Assembly (NCBI GenBank): GCA_964523405.1
Contig: CAZGAQ010000059.1
Coordinates: forward strand, 1-17,809
DNA from: CAZGAQ01 sp964523405
GTDB lineage: Bacteria; Planctomycetota; Phycisphaerae; UBA1845; Fen-1342
DNA: 17,809 nt
Direction: 5' to 3'
This document shows, in pieces, positions 1 to 10,864 of this stretch. Below the pieces are notes generated by a model, which was not told where the DNA came from, ran no database searches, and was given only the letters and a program-made list of their open reading frames with translations. Numbering within the stretch: the first letter of the stretch is position 1; each line of letters starts with the position of its first letter. Made by a program: the position numbers and the translations under genes.

Positions 1-2
1 CT

Positions 3-980
3 ACGCCTGCGCCGGACGCGGCCACGCCCGCGCCTGCGCCCGCGGTGCCGCTCGCCACGCCGGTCCCCGCTGTTACCGCGCCCGCGCCGGCCGGCAGTAC
101 ACGGGTCGTGCTCGAGATCACCCAGAGCCGCAAGGACATGGGCAGCATTATCATCGAACTCGATACCGCCCGTGCCCCCGCGACCGCCGCCAACTTCCTG
201 CGCTATGTGGACGAGGGCTTCTACGCGGGCGTCAACTTCCATCGCATTCTGGCGGATTCGCTCATCCAGGGCGGCGCCTACGTCAACCGCAACGAGCAGA
301 AGTCCACCGGGCTGCACGAGCCGATCCGCAACGAGGCCCGCAACGGCCTGAAAAACACGCGCGGCACGGTGGCCATGGCGCACACCTGGAAGCAACCCGA
401 TTCCGCCACCACGCAGTTCTTCATCAATCTCAAGGACAACCCCGGTTTCGACGCGGACTACCACGACGGGGATGGCGGGTTCTGCGTCTTCGGGCGCGTT
501 GTCGAAGGCATGGAAGTCGTCGATCGCATGGCGAAGGCGGCCACCGGGCCCAGTGCCAAGCTAACGCGCGAAAAGTCACTGCCGATCTCCGCGCCCGTTA
601 TCCGGCGTGCCTATCGCTTCGGCACCACCCCGCCGCCAATTGCAGCGCCGCTCGAGTCCGAGCCGGCTACCGAGCCGCCTGTGCCTGTGGAAGGCGTGCC
701 CGCTGCGATCCCCGCCGGCGCGCCGCAGCCCGGCGCCACCCCGGCCCCCGTGCCGCCAGCCCCGACGCCTCCGCCGCCGACTCCGACCCCGCCAACCCCT
801 GCGCCCGTACCGCAGCCGACCCCCGTGCCTCAGCCTGCGCCGCAGCCGACCCCAACCCCGACACCAGGGCCGCAGCCCGTGCCCCAGCCCGTTCCGCCGC
901 CGACGCCCGTACCGCAACCCGAGCCCCAGCCGGTTCCCCCGCCTGAGCCGCCCATGCCGGACGCCGTCGACGTGCCGTAG
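3..980 (+). CDS. Cyclophilin-type peptidylprolyl isomerase with proline-rich tail, 5'-truncated
   Basis: The protein catalyses cis-trans isomerisation of prolyl bonds. The frame is open to the window edge, and its first residues are already Pro/Ala-rich, so the true start lies upstream. The GTG at 45 is only the first in-window start codon. Counting from that GTG, the cyclophilin domain spans about residues 20-193. It shows FHRIL, LIQGG, GTVAMAHTW, SATTQFFINLKDNPGFDADY and FGRVVEGMEVVDRM, all standard for the family, including the FHR arginine and the QFF motif. From about residue 196 to the end come some 115 residues built from Pro alternating with Gln, Val, Thr, Ala and Glu (PQPTPVPQP-type units). 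The extended linkers suggest an envelope or secreted foldase, but any signal peptide would be outside the window. The domain call is firm. The location is inference. Confidence 0.9.
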   Translation, partial: TPAPDAATPAPAPAVPLATPVPAVTAPAPAGSTRVVLEITQSRKDMGSIIIELDTARAPATAANFLRYVDEGFYAGVNFHRILADSLIQGGAYVNRNEQKSTGLHEPIRNEARNGLKNTRGTVAMAHTWKQPDSATTQFFINLKDNPGFDADYHDGDGGFCVFGRVVEGMEVVDRMAKAATGPSAKLTREKSLPISAPVIRRAYRFGTTPPPIAAPLESEPATEPPVPVEGVPAAIPAGAPQPGATPAPVPPAPTPPPPTPTPPTPAPVPQPTPVPQPAPQPTPTPTPGPQPVPQPVPPPTPVPQPEPQPVPPPEPPMPDAVDVP

Positions 981-1072
981 ACGGCCGGCGTGTGCGGCGG
1001 TGGGGGGCACCTGCGGATTTCCGCACGCGGCCACCCGCGTGCACGGTCGCCCCCACGTCGCGATCGCCCCTC

Positions 1073-1078
1073 TATAAT
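1073..1078 (+). promoter_or_regulatory. -10 box TATAAT upstream of the CoA-disulfide reductase-like gene
   Basis: This is a perfect TATAAT in very G+C-rich DNA, ending 41 bases before the ATG at 1120. No TTGACA-like hexamer sits 16-18 bases upstream. Transcription would begin near 1085. That makes the in-frame GTG at 1084 unlikely as a start and supports the ATG at 1120. Confidence 0.55.
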
Positions 1079-1119
1079 CTCGCGTGCGCCCCATCGTCTC
1101 CGGCGCACCGAGGACCCAC

Positions 1120-2784
1120 ATGCCCACCAGGCTTGTCATCGTCGGCGGCGTGGCCGGCGGCGCCACCGCAGCCGCCCGCGCCCGTCGGCTCAGCGAATCC
1201 GCCGAGATCATCGTGCTCGAACGCGGCGAGCACATCTCGTTCGCCAACTGCGGCTTGCCCTATTATGTCGGCGGCGAAATCCCCCAGCGCCAAAGCCTGC
1301 TCGTGCAGACCAAGGCCGGCCTCTCCCGCCGCTTCAATCTCGACATCCGCACGCGCCACACAGCCCTGTCCATCGACCGTGCGGCCAGGACCCTGCGCGT
1401 GCGCGACCTGGAGGGGGGCCGCGAATACGACCAGCCCTACGACTTCCTGCTGCTCTCGCCCGGTGCCGAGCCCATCCGTCCGCCGCTGCCGGGCAGCGAC
1501 CATCCACGCATCCACACGCTGCGCAATATGGCCGACGCCGATCGACTGAAGGCCAGCGTCGATGCCGGCGCCACGCAGACGCTCGTCATCGGCGGCGGCT
1601 TCATTGGTCTCGAGCTCGCTGAGAATTTCCGCCGGCGCCGCCTGCAGGTCGCCCTCGTTGAGCTGCTCCCGCAAGTCCTCCCGCCCCTTGACCCGGAGAT
1701 GGCCGCCCCCATCCAGGAGGAACTGCTCGGTGCTGGCGTGCAACTGCACCTCGCCGATGCCGTGACCGCCTTCGAGGACGACGGCGGACGCATCCGCGCC
1801 CGGCTCAAGAGCGGCCAGACCATCACGGCCGACCTGGTCGCGCTCGCCGTCGGCGTGCGGCCGGAGTCCGGCCTGGCGCGCGCGGCAGGGCTGGAACTCG
1901 ACGCCCGCGGCGCGATCATCGTTGACGACACGATGCGCACCAGCGATCCGGCCATCTACGCCGTCGGCGATACCGTGCAGGTGCGCGACGTGGTCTTCGG
2001 CGGTCCGGCCTTCGTGCCGCTGGCGGGGCCAGCCAACCGCCAGGCCCGCATCGCCGTCGACAACATCTTCGGTCGGCCGGCACGCTTCCGCGGCGTGCAA
2101 GGCACGTCGATCGTGCGGGTCTTCGAGCTCACCCTTGCGAGCACCGGTGCCTCCGAGAAAGTGCTGCGCGGCCGCGGCACGCCCTACCGCAAGGTCTACG
2201 TGACCCCGCCGCACCACGTCGGCTATTTCCCCGGCGCGCAGCCACTGCTGATCAAGGTGCTCTTCACGCCCGACGACGGCCGCCTGCTCGGCGCCCAGAT
2301 CGTCGGCGGGGACGGCGTGGACAAGCGCATCGACGTGTTGTCGGTGGCGCTGCAGGCCGGGCTGAAGGTGACGGACCTGGAGCAGGTTGAGTTGGCCTAC
2401 GCCCCGCAGTACGGCGCCGCCAAGGACCCGCTCAACATCGCCGGCTTCGTCGCGACCAACCTCCTCCGCGGCGACGACGAGTTCCTCTACTGGGAACAGC
2501 TCGACGAAGCGACGCGGCGCGACTGGACCATCGTCGACGTGCGCGACCCGGGCGAAGTCGCCGCGTTTCGCGTGCCCGGCACGCTGGCGCTTCCGCTGTC
2601 GGAGCTGCGCGAGCGCTGGCGGGAGATTCCGCGCGACAAGCCGATCGCCGTGCACTGCGCCGGCGGCCAGCGCTCGTATTATGCCTGTCGCTTCCTGCGG
2701 CACATGGGTGTCGCCTGCAAGAACCTCGCTGGCGGCATCCGGCTGTACCGCTATGTCGAAGCGAGCCGCGCGCCGGCCCGGTAG
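1120..2784 (+). CDS. FAD-dependent pyridine nucleotide-disulfide oxidoreductase fused to rhodanese (CoA-disulfide reductase-RHD type)
   Basis: This is a 554-residue flavoprotein. An FAD-binding glycine motif (VIVGGVAGGATAAARARRL) lies at residues 6-24. The active-site cysteine C44 is in SFANCGLPYYVGG, as in single-cysteine CoA-disulfide reductases. The NAD(P)H-binding motif (VIGGGFIGLELAENF) begins at about 156, a second FAD motif (AIYAVGDTVQ) at about 278, and the dimerisation domain carries AYAPQYGAAKDPLN at about 426. A C-terminal rhodanese domain (about 455-548) has its loop cysteine C513 in HCAGGQRS. Family members with this fusion reduce CoA disulfides, CoA-persulfides or polysulfide with NAD(P)H, so a role in thiol or sulfane-sulfur handling is likely. 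The ATG at 1120 is chosen because GAGGA lies 5 bases upstream and the flavin motif follows at once. NADH oxidase activity is an alternative. Confidence 0.9.
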   Translation: MPTRLVIVGGVAGGATAAARARRLSESAEIIVLERGEHISFANCGLPYYVGGEIPQRQSLLVQTKAGLSRRFNLDIRTRHTALSIDRAARTLRVRDLEGGREYDQPYDFLLLSPGAEPIRPPLPGSDHPRIHTLRNMADADRLKASVDAGATQTLVIGGGFIGLELAENFRRRRLQVALVELLPQVLPPLDPEMAAPIQEELLGAGVQLHLADAVTAFEDDGGRIRARLKSGQTITADLVALAVGVRPESGLARAAGLELDARGAIIVDDTMRTSDPAIYAVGDTVQVRDVVFGGPAFVPLAGPANRQARIAVDNIFGRPARFRGVQGTSIVRVFELTLASTGASEKVLRGRGTPYRKVYVTPPHHVGYFPGAQPLLIKVLFTPDDGRLLGAQIVGGDGVDKRIDVLSVALQAGLKVTDLEQVELAYAPQYGAAKDPLNIAGFVATNLLRGDDEFLYWEQLDEATRRDWTIVDVRDPGEVAAFRVPGTLALPLSELRERWREIPRDKPIAVHCAGGQRSYYACRFLRHMGVACKNLAGGIRLYRYVEASRAPAR

Positions 2785-2799
2785 CGCCGGCGCCGGATG

Positions 2800-2846
2800 G
2801 GTGTCCGTCCGCACACCGTGCGTCGTGTCAGGCCGCCGCGCCTGAC
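2800..2846. repeat. Palindromic intergenic repeat, copy 1
   Basis: Two adjacent hairpins lie between the flavoprotein gene and acnA. The first is GGTGT (2800-2804) against ACACC (2813-2817). The second is GTCAGGC (2827-2833), loop CGCCGC, GCCTGAC (2840-2846). The second stem recurs exactly at 15852-15871 with a different loop. There is no T-run, so a simple intrinsic terminator is unlikely. A REP-like dispersed element is the better reading. Confidence 0.55.
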
Positions 2847-2891
2847 GGTGTGGCCTCCGCCCCAACCGGCCCCGCGCCGAGGAGAACGTCG

Positions 2892-5609
2892 ATGACCGTC
2901 AATTCGAACTCGTTCGGTGCCCGCAGCACGCTAACCACCGCCGGCGGGCCCGTGGACGTGTACCGCCTGGATGCCCTCGAAAAGGCCGGCCTCGGCACGC
3001 TGTCCGCCCTACCGTACTCGCTTCGCGTCCTGCTGGAGAACGTGCTGCGCAACGTCGACGGCTTTGCCGTACTGGAAGAGCACGTGCGCGCCCTGGCGGC
3101 GTGGAGCCCCAGCCGCTTGCCCGAACAGGAAGTGCCGTTCAAACCGGCCCGCGTCCTGCTCCAGGACTTCACCGGCGTGCCCGCCATCGTCGACCTGGCC
3201 GCCATGCGCTCCGCGATGCAGCGCCTCGGCGGTGACCCGCAGCGCATCAACCCGCAGATCCCCGCCGACCTGGTCATCGATCACTCCGTGCAGGTCGACC
3301 ACTTCGGCCGCCCCGACGCCCTCGATCTCAACGCCCGGCTGGAGTTCGAGCGCAATCGCGAGCGCTACGAGTTCCTCCGCTGGGGGCAGAACGCCTTCCG
3401 CAATCTGCGCGTCGTCCCGCCGGCCACCGGCATTGTGCACCAGGTCAACCTCGAATACCTCGCCAAGGGTGTCCTGCGCTGCCAGCGCGACGGTCGCGCG
3501 GTCGCGCTGCCCGACACGCTCGTCGGCACCGACAGCCACACTACCATGATCAACGGCCTCGGCGTGCTCGGCTGGGGCGTCGGGGGCATTGAGGCCGAAG
3601 CCGCCATGCTCGGCCAGCCCTTCTCGTTCCTCATCCCCGAGGTCGTCGGCGTACGCCTCACGGGAGAATTGTCCGAAGGCGCCACGGCCACCGACCTCGT
3701 GCTACGCGTGACCGAAATCCTGCGGCAGATCGGTGTCGTCGGCCGTTTCGTCGAGTTCTGCGGGGCGGGCCTGGCGAGTATGGCCCTCGCCGACCGCGCC
3801 ACCATCGCCAACATGGCCCCTGAATATGGCGCGACCGTCGGCTTCTTCCCCGTCGACGACCGCACCCTCGATTACCTGCGCATGACGGGCCGCACACCCG
3901 CCGAAGTGGATCTCGTGGAGCGCTACTGTAAGGAACAGGGTCTGTTCCGCACCGCGCAGAGCCCCACGCCGCGCTACACGCAGACCGTCGACCTGGACCT
4001 CGGCACGATCGAGCCATGCCTGGCGGGCCCGAAGCGCCCCCAGGACCGCGTCGCCCTCACGCACATGAAGCCCTCCTTCTACCAGGCCCTGCGCGCCCCG
4101 GTGAAGGAACGCGGCTTCGGTCTCACCGAGGCCGACCTCGCCAAGTCCGCGCGCGCCACGCTCGCCGGCGGCCCCGCCACATTGCGCCACGGCACCGTCG
4201 TCATCGCTGCCATCACGAGCTGCACCAACACCAGCAACCCATCCGTGATGCTGGCCGCCGGCCTCGTCGCCCGCAAGGCGGTCGAGCGCGGCCTGCGCGC
4301 CCAGCCCTGGGTCAAGACCTCCCTCGCCCCCGGCTCACGCGTCGTGACCGACTATTACGAGCAATCCGGCCTCCAGAAGTACCTCGACGAACTCGGCTTT
4401 CAGACCGTCGGCTACGGCTGCACGACCTGTATCGGCAACAGCGGCCCGTTGCCCGATGCGGTGCGCACCGCCGTGCAGCAGAACGACCTGGTGGTCGCGG
4501 CCGTCCTGAGCGGCAACCGCAACTTCGAGGGGCGCATCAATGCGGATGTGAAGGCGAACTACCTCGCCTCGCCACCGCTCGTCGTGGCCTACGCGCTCGC
4601 GGGCCGCGTCGACATCGATTTCTCAGCCGAGCCCCTGGGACAGGATGCGGCCGGTCGCGACGTGTTCCTGCGCGACATCTGGCCGACGCAGGCGGAGATT
4701 CACGAGGTGGTGAACCGCTTCGTCACGCCGGAGGTCTTTCAGCGCCGCTACGCCGACGTATTCACCGGCCCGCGCGAGTGGCAGAAGCTGGGTGCGGGGC
4801 GCGACGTGGTGTACTCGTGGGACACCGCCAGCACGTATATTCAGGAGCCGCCGTTCCTTACGAGCCTCACACGCGAAGTGCCGCCGGTGACGCCGGTGCG
4901 CGGCGCGCGTTGTCTCGCCGTGCTCGGAGACAGCATCACGACGGACCACATCAGCCCCGCCGGCAGCATCAACGCCAAGTCGCCCGCCGGTCGCCACCTC
5001 ATCGCGCACGGTGTTAAGCCAGAGGACTTCAATAGTTACGGTTCGCGTCGCGGCAACGACCGCGTCATGACGCGCGGCACCTTCGCCAACACGCGTATCC
5101 GCAACCTCCTCGCGGGTGGTGCCGAAGGCGGGGTGACCTGCTATCTGCCGACGGGCGACATCCTGCCCATCTACGACGCCGCCATGAAGTACAAGGAGGC
5201 CGCAACGCCGCTGATCATCCTGGCAGGCAAGGACTACGGCATGGGCAGCTCACGCGATTGGGCCGCGAAGGGCACGCTGCTCCTCGGTGTGCGCGCGGTC
5301 ATCGCCGCCAGCTATGAGCGCATCCACCGCAGCAACCTCGCCGGCATGGGCGTGTTGCCGCTGCAATTCCAGCCAGGGCAGACAGTTGAGTCCTTGGGTC
5401 TGACCGGGCGCGAGGTCTTCGACATCGACTTCCCCGCGAGCGTCAAACCGCTGCAGACGCTGACGGTTCGGGCGCATCACCCCGAGACCGGCGCCGTTCG
5501 CGAGATCGAGGTGCGCTGCCGGCTGGATACTCCCGTCGAGATCGAGTACTACCGCCACGGTGGCGTGCTCCCCATGGTGCTGCGCCAGATGCTCGACGGA
5601 CAGCGCTGA
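2892..5609 (+). CDS. acnA: Aconitate hydratase A
   Basis: AcnA interconverts citrate and isocitrate via cis-aconitate in the TCA cycle, using a [4Fe-4S] cluster. The 905 residues match the usual length of the AcnA/IRP1 type. Cluster ligands are C444 (ITSCTN) and C510 and C513 (GYGCTTCIGNSG). Other family blocks are GTDSHTTMINGLGVLGWGVGG (from about 212), GDSITTDHISPAGSI (from about 679), NSYGSRRGNDRVMTRGTFAN (from about 714) and GKDYGMGSSRDWAAKGT (from about 779), the last holding the active-site serine and arginine of the swivel domain. The ATG at 2892 is preceded by AGGAGA six bases away. An in-frame upstream start at 2850 would add 14 residues with no family match and would overlap the preceding repeat. 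The gene follows the flavoprotein by 107 bases, and no separate promoter was recognised. Confidence 0.97.
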   Translation: MTVNSNSFGARSTLTTAGGPVDVYRLDALEKAGLGTLSALPYSLRVLLENVLRNVDGFAVLEEHVRALAAWSPSRLPEQEVPFKPARVLLQDFTGVPAIVDLAAMRSAMQRLGGDPQRINPQIPADLVIDHSVQVDHFGRPDALDLNARLEFERNRERYEFLRWGQNAFRNLRVVPPATGIVHQVNLEYLAKGVLRCQRDGRAVALPDTLVGTDSHTTMINGLGVLGWGVGGIEAEAAMLGQPFSFLIPEVVGVRLTGELSEGATATDLVLRVTEILRQIGVVGRFVEFCGAGLASMALADRATIANMAPEYGATVGFFPVDDRTLDYLRMTGRTPAEVDLVERYCKEQGLFRTAQSPTPRYTQTVDLDLGTIEPCLAGPKRPQDRVALTHMKPSFYQALRAPVKERGFGLTEADLAKSARATLAGGPATLRHGTVVIAAITSCTNTSNPSVMLAAGLVARKAVERGLRAQPWVKTSLAPGSRVVTDYYEQSGLQKYLDELGFQTVGYGCTTCIGNSGPLPDAVRTAVQQNDLVVAAVLSGNRNFEGRINADVKANYLASPPLVVAYALAGRVDIDFSAEPLGQDAAGRDVFLRDIWPTQAEIHEVVNRFVTPEVFQRRYADVFTGPREWQKLGAGRDVVYSWDTASTYIQEPPFLTSLTREVPPVTPVRGARCLAVLGDSITTDHISPAGSINAKSPAGRHLIAHGVKPEDFNSYGSRRGNDRVMTRGTFANTRIRNLLAGGAEGGVTCYLPTGDILPIYDAAMKYKEAATPLIILAGKDYGMGSSRDWAAKGTLLLGVRAVIAASYERIHRSNLAGMGVLPLQFQPGQTVESLGLTGREVFDIDFPASVKPLQTLTVRAHHPETGAVREIEVRCRLDTPVEIEYYRHGGVLPMVLRQMLDGQR

Positions 5610-5667
5610 TCGGGAGGCGGGATCTCCTTAATCGGGCTGCGCCACGGTGCGTGGGCCCGCCGAGCTG

Positions 5668-5684
5668 GTGCGCGCGGCGCGCAC
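5668..5684. terminator. GC-rich hairpin between convergent acnA and HU genes, possible weak terminator
   Basis: GTGCGCGC (5668-5675) and GCGCGCAC (5677-5684) form a perfect palindrome around one base, so a real stem would be about 7 bp with a 3-base loop. It lies in the 141-base gap between the acnA stop and the HU stop. Neither side has a T-run, so an intrinsic terminator is doubtful. Confidence 0.25.
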
Positions 5685-5750
5685 AATAACCGGCCGCCGC
5701 AACTACCGGTGGTTTCAGTACTTCGTGTTCTGCTGCGGGTGCGCTGCCGC

Positions 5751-6098
5751 TCAGGAACTCTCGCCTGCCGCGTGCGCCTCGGGCTTGCTCGGAACTTGGT
5801 CCGCGTCCCCTTCGTCCGCGAAGAGACGCTCCTTCATCAGGCGGCCAATCTTGAACTTCACGGTGCGCTTGCAGGGGACGTAGACCTTCTCCATGGTCTT
5901 CGGATTCTGGGCTACGCGCGCCGCCCGCGAGCGAATCTCAAATACGCCGAAGTCCCGGAATTCCAGGCGGTTGCCCTCGCCTAGCTCGGTCACGATCTCG
6001 TCGAGAAACTGCTGCACAATCTTCTTGACGATGACGCGCTTGCACGCCGTCCGATCCGCAATCCGATCCACCAGGTCCTTCTTCGTCACCGTTTTCAT
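5751..6098 (-). CDS. HU/IHF-family DNA-binding protein
   Basis: This is a small nucleoid-associated protein of 115 residues. The family dimerises and bends DNA by inserting proline-tipped beta-arms into the minor groove. Here the N-terminal helices (TKKDLVDRIADRTACKRVIV, then QQFLDEIVTELGEG) are followed by RLEFRDFGVFEIRSRAAR. The arm carries QNPKT with P66 at the intercalating position, and VPCKRTVKFKIGRLMKERL closes the fold. An acidic tail of about 22 residues follows (from about 93), longer than the roughly 90-95-residue norm. The ATG at 6098 has GGGGA seven bases upstream and gives a standard N-terminus. An ATG at 6134 would add 12 residues and cannot be excluded. Sequence alone does not separate HU from IHF subunits. 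Confidence 0.92.
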   Translation of the reverse strand: MKTVTKKDLVDRIADRTACKRVIVKKIVQQFLDEIVTELGEGNRLEFRDFGVFEIRSRAARVAQNPKTMEKVYVPCKRTVKFKIGRLMKERLFADEGDADQVPSKPEAHAAGESS

Positions 6099-6196
6099 CG
6101 CGTTCCCCAAACCGCCACTTCCCGGAAGTTCCATGATCCCTAGACAAAAGAATGATTTCTCGCCAGCAACCGCTAGAGCTGGATTTGACGCTGCGC

Positions 6197-6225
6197 ATCA
6201 TACGGCAAGGAAAGCCCGGGTTCAA
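6197..6225 (-). promoter_or_regulatory. Sigma-70-type promoter of the HU-family gene
   Basis: Read on the minus strand, TTGAAC (6225-6220) is separated by exactly 17 bases from TATGAT (6202-6197). This is the best -35/-10 pair in the window. Transcription would begin near 6190. That leaves a leader of about 90 bases to the ATG at 6098, or about 55 to the alternative ATG at 6134. Confidence 0.6.
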
Positions 6226-6299
6226 GCGGAATCCCAGACTGGACAACGGGTTAAGATTCTTGGCCCCATGAGGCGATCTCGGATATTTCCAGTCCCGAT

Positions 6300-8858
<2,559 letters not shown>

Positions 8859-9305
8859 AGGTAACCTCGATCGTAGGCGATCTCGATTCCTTCCGGGTCC
8901 ACCGGTTCCGGGATGTCGACGTCGCGGCAGAACGGACCCTCATCGATCTCCATCATCTCGATGCTGTGGGGGCATTCGAGCCCGGCCATGCACGCTCGCT
9001 CGCGCTTCCCGCTGATGTGTACGCGCTGCTGATCACCGCACTGTACCAGCAGCGCGTCCTGCTGGAGGCCGGCCAGTTCGACGCACAGCACGAAGGCGTG
9101 TTGCGTCGCGTACAGGTTGACGCGGGGCTGCCAGGCGCCCGAGGCGCGATACTCGAAGAAGATGCGGTTGCTCATCTCCTCCATGATGGAGTGAATCTTC
9201 TGCGTCCAGTCGTCGACGTTCTCACCGGCGCCGAACTTCTTAGCGGGCATGACCGGACCCCTTGCACCTGGCCGCGTCGAGCCCCGGGCTACGCGACCTG
9301 CTCCT

Positions 9306-9311
9306 ATTGTA
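9306..9311 (-). promoter_or_regulatory. -10 box TACAAT for hsp20-lon
   Basis: Minus-strand TACAAT (9311-9306) ends 55 bases before the hsp20 ATG in the divergent intergenic region. There is no -35 match at normal spacing, and I found no CIRCE, HAIR or sigma-32-like heat-shock element nearby. Confidence 0.4.
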
Positions 9312-9391
9312 CCCGCTTTCGCCGGGCCTGCCGCCAGCCCCGCCGGCGCGCTTTGTGACGCCCGCTGCTCCGCCAAACGCCTCTCCGCGAC

Positions 9392-9397
9392 TACAAT
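9392..9397 (+). promoter_or_regulatory. -10 box TACAAT for the M28 peptidase gene
   Basis: TACAAT lies 30 bases before the ATG at 9428. It is the forward counterpart of the minus-strand TACAAT at 9306-9311, and the two share a 177-base divergent intergenic region. No -35 hexamer is visible. Confidence 0.45.
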
Positions 9398-9427
9398 CCC
9401 CACATTCTGTCTCTGGAGGAATGCCAC

Positions 9428-10864
9428 ATGCCGCGTGCGCGCTGCTGGACTGGGGTCGCCCTGAGCCTGTTCATCGCCTGCGCCGGCTGCCGCCAGCCAC
9501 AACCCGCCGCCGGGCCCCGCCCGTTGGACGACGCCGTCGCCCGCGCTTTCGAGAGAGCGCTCCGTCAAAGCGGGGAACACGCGCCGGGCGACCTCCTCGA
9601 CCGCCTCCTCGTCGGCGAGGTCATGCGGCATTCCGAGTTCACCCCCAACCTGCGCGCCCTCGCGATGCCCGGCGGCCGCCTCAGCGGCACGCCCAACGCC
9701 GACCGCGCCAGCGAATACGTGGCGCAGAAGCTGCGCGCCTACGGCCTCCAGAACGTCCACGGCGAGCCGTTCGACCTCGAAAGCTGGATCGTCCGCAGCA
9801 CCAAGGTCACCATTCTCGGTGACGCGCCCCGCGAACTGACCGGTGCCGTCGCGCTCGGCAAGACCATCAGCACCCCACCCGGCGGCATCGTCGCCGAAGT
9901 CGTCGACATCGGCGACGGCGGACCGGAAGACTTCACCGCCCACGCCGCCGTGCTCCGCGGCCGTTTCGCCCTGGTGCGCGACAACAACAACCGGCGCACC
10001 GACAAGATGCAGCATGCGCTCGAGGCCGGAGCCGCCGGTTTGCTCGTCATGAGCCGCCCCGAGCGCGACCCCGTCATCGGCAACGGGCACCGCACGCCGC
10101 ACGCGGAGCCCGGTGTCGTGATCCCCCATGACGAGGAGTTGCTCGCCCAGCTCGCGCGCGGCGCGACCGTCCGCGTCCGCGTCGAACTGGAGACCGAGAA
10201 CTGGCACTGCCGCCCGCAGAACATCGTCGGCGACATCCCCGGCCAGGGCCCGCTGGCCGACGAAATCGTCCTGATCGGCGCCCACCTCGATAGCTGGCAC
10301 CTCGGCGAAGGCGCCATCGACAACGGCAATGGTTCCGCCTGCATTCTCGAAACCGCCCGCGCGCTGGCCGCCGTCGGGGCCCCGTCGCGCCGCACCATCC
10401 GCTTCGTTTGGTTCATGGCCGAGGAGTTGATGCTCGAAGGCAGCCGCGCCTACGCGGCCCAGCATGACAGCGAGATGGATCGCCTCGTCGCCATGGTCAA
10501 CGTGGACATGCCCGGCGCGCCGCGGAAGTTCTACCACTTTGGCCACAAGGAAATCGAGCCGCTGCTGCAGGACGTGATCGCCGCGCTGCCCGGCTACGGC
10601 CTGTCGCCCGACATCGACGACGCCTCCTGGGATGCCAGCGACCACGCCCCCTTTATGTACGCCGGCGTCTGCTGCCTCGGCCTGTCCGGTGATCTCGGCC
10701 CGGGCGTGAAGAACTACCACACCGCTGGCGACAAGTTCGAGACGGTCGACTGCCGCGGCACTGTGCAGTCCTCCGCCGTGCTCGCTGTCCTGGCGCGCCA
10801 CCTAGCCGACGCCCCCGCGCGTCCGACGGTGCGCCTGCCCCCCCGGCCCATGAAGCCCTTCTAG
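9428..10864 (+). CDS. M28-family zinc peptidase lipoprotein with PA-like domain
   Basis: This is a 478-residue exported peptidase. The N-terminus is a lipoprotein signal (hydrophobic ALSLFIACAGC, lipidated cysteine C21). The middle region (about 150-245: VVDIGDGG, GRFALVRDN, ALEAGAAGLLVMS) resembles a protease-associated (PA) insert. The M28 metallopeptidase domain supplies all expected zinc ligands and catalytic residues: H286 and D288 (GAHLDSW), D298 (GAIDNGNGS), E332/E333 (AEELMLEGSRAY), D360 (VNVDMPG) and H431 (NYHTAGDKFETVD). This layout is that of plasma glutamate carboxypeptidase-like aminopeptidases/dipeptidases, so extracytoplasmic peptide breakdown is likely, though the substrate is unknown. 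The ATG at 9428 is preceded by GGAGGA at seven bases. The stop overlaps that of the convergent PEP-CTERM gene. Confidence 0.92.
   Translation: MPRARCWTGVALSLFIACAGCRQPQPAAGPRPLDDAVARAFERALRQSGEHAPGDLLDRLLVGEVMRHSEFTPNLRALAMPGGRLSGTPNADRASEYVAQKLRAYGLQNVHGEPFDLESWIVRSTKVTILGDAPRELTGAVALGKTISTPPGGIVAEVVDIGDGGPEDFTAHAAVLRGRFALVRDNNNRRTDKMQHALEAGAAGLLVMSRPERDPVIGNGHRTPHAEPGVVIPHDEELLAQLARGATVRVRVELETENWHCRPQNIVGDIPGQGPLADEIVLIGAHLDSWHLGEGAIDNGNGSACILETARALAAVGAPSRRTIRFVWFMAEELMLEGSRAYAAQHDSEMDRLVAMVNVDMPGAPRKFYHFGHKEIEPLLQDVIAALPGYGLSPDIDDASWDASDHAPFMYAGVCCLGLSGDLGPGVKNYHTAGDKFETVDCRGTVQSSAVLAVLARHLADAPARPTVRLPPRPMKPF

Noticed and set aside
1084..1119. Earlier GTG start for the flavoprotein
   Set aside because: It lies only six bases after the TATAAT box, lacks a ribosome site and would precede the flavin motif by non-family residues.
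1072..2865. 597-codon open frame on the minus strand
   Set aside because: It is antisense to the flavoprotein gene, with Ala/Arg/Gly-rich, family-less sequence, as expected of codon-position shadows in G+C-rich DNA.
6264..6299. Intrinsic terminator after lon
   Set aside because: No stable stem followed by a T-run could be found between the lon stop and the HU-gene leader.
9251..9427. Heat-shock operator (CIRCE, HAIR) or sigma-32 promoter before hsp20-lon
   Set aside because: I read both strands and found no inverted repeat or consensus of these types.
9251..10801. Long minus-strand frame continuous with hsp20, apparently giving a 658-residue fusion
   Set aside because: The part upstream of 9250 is antisense to the M28 peptidase and matches nothing. 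The small heat-shock protein has its own ATG, ribosome site and -10 box.
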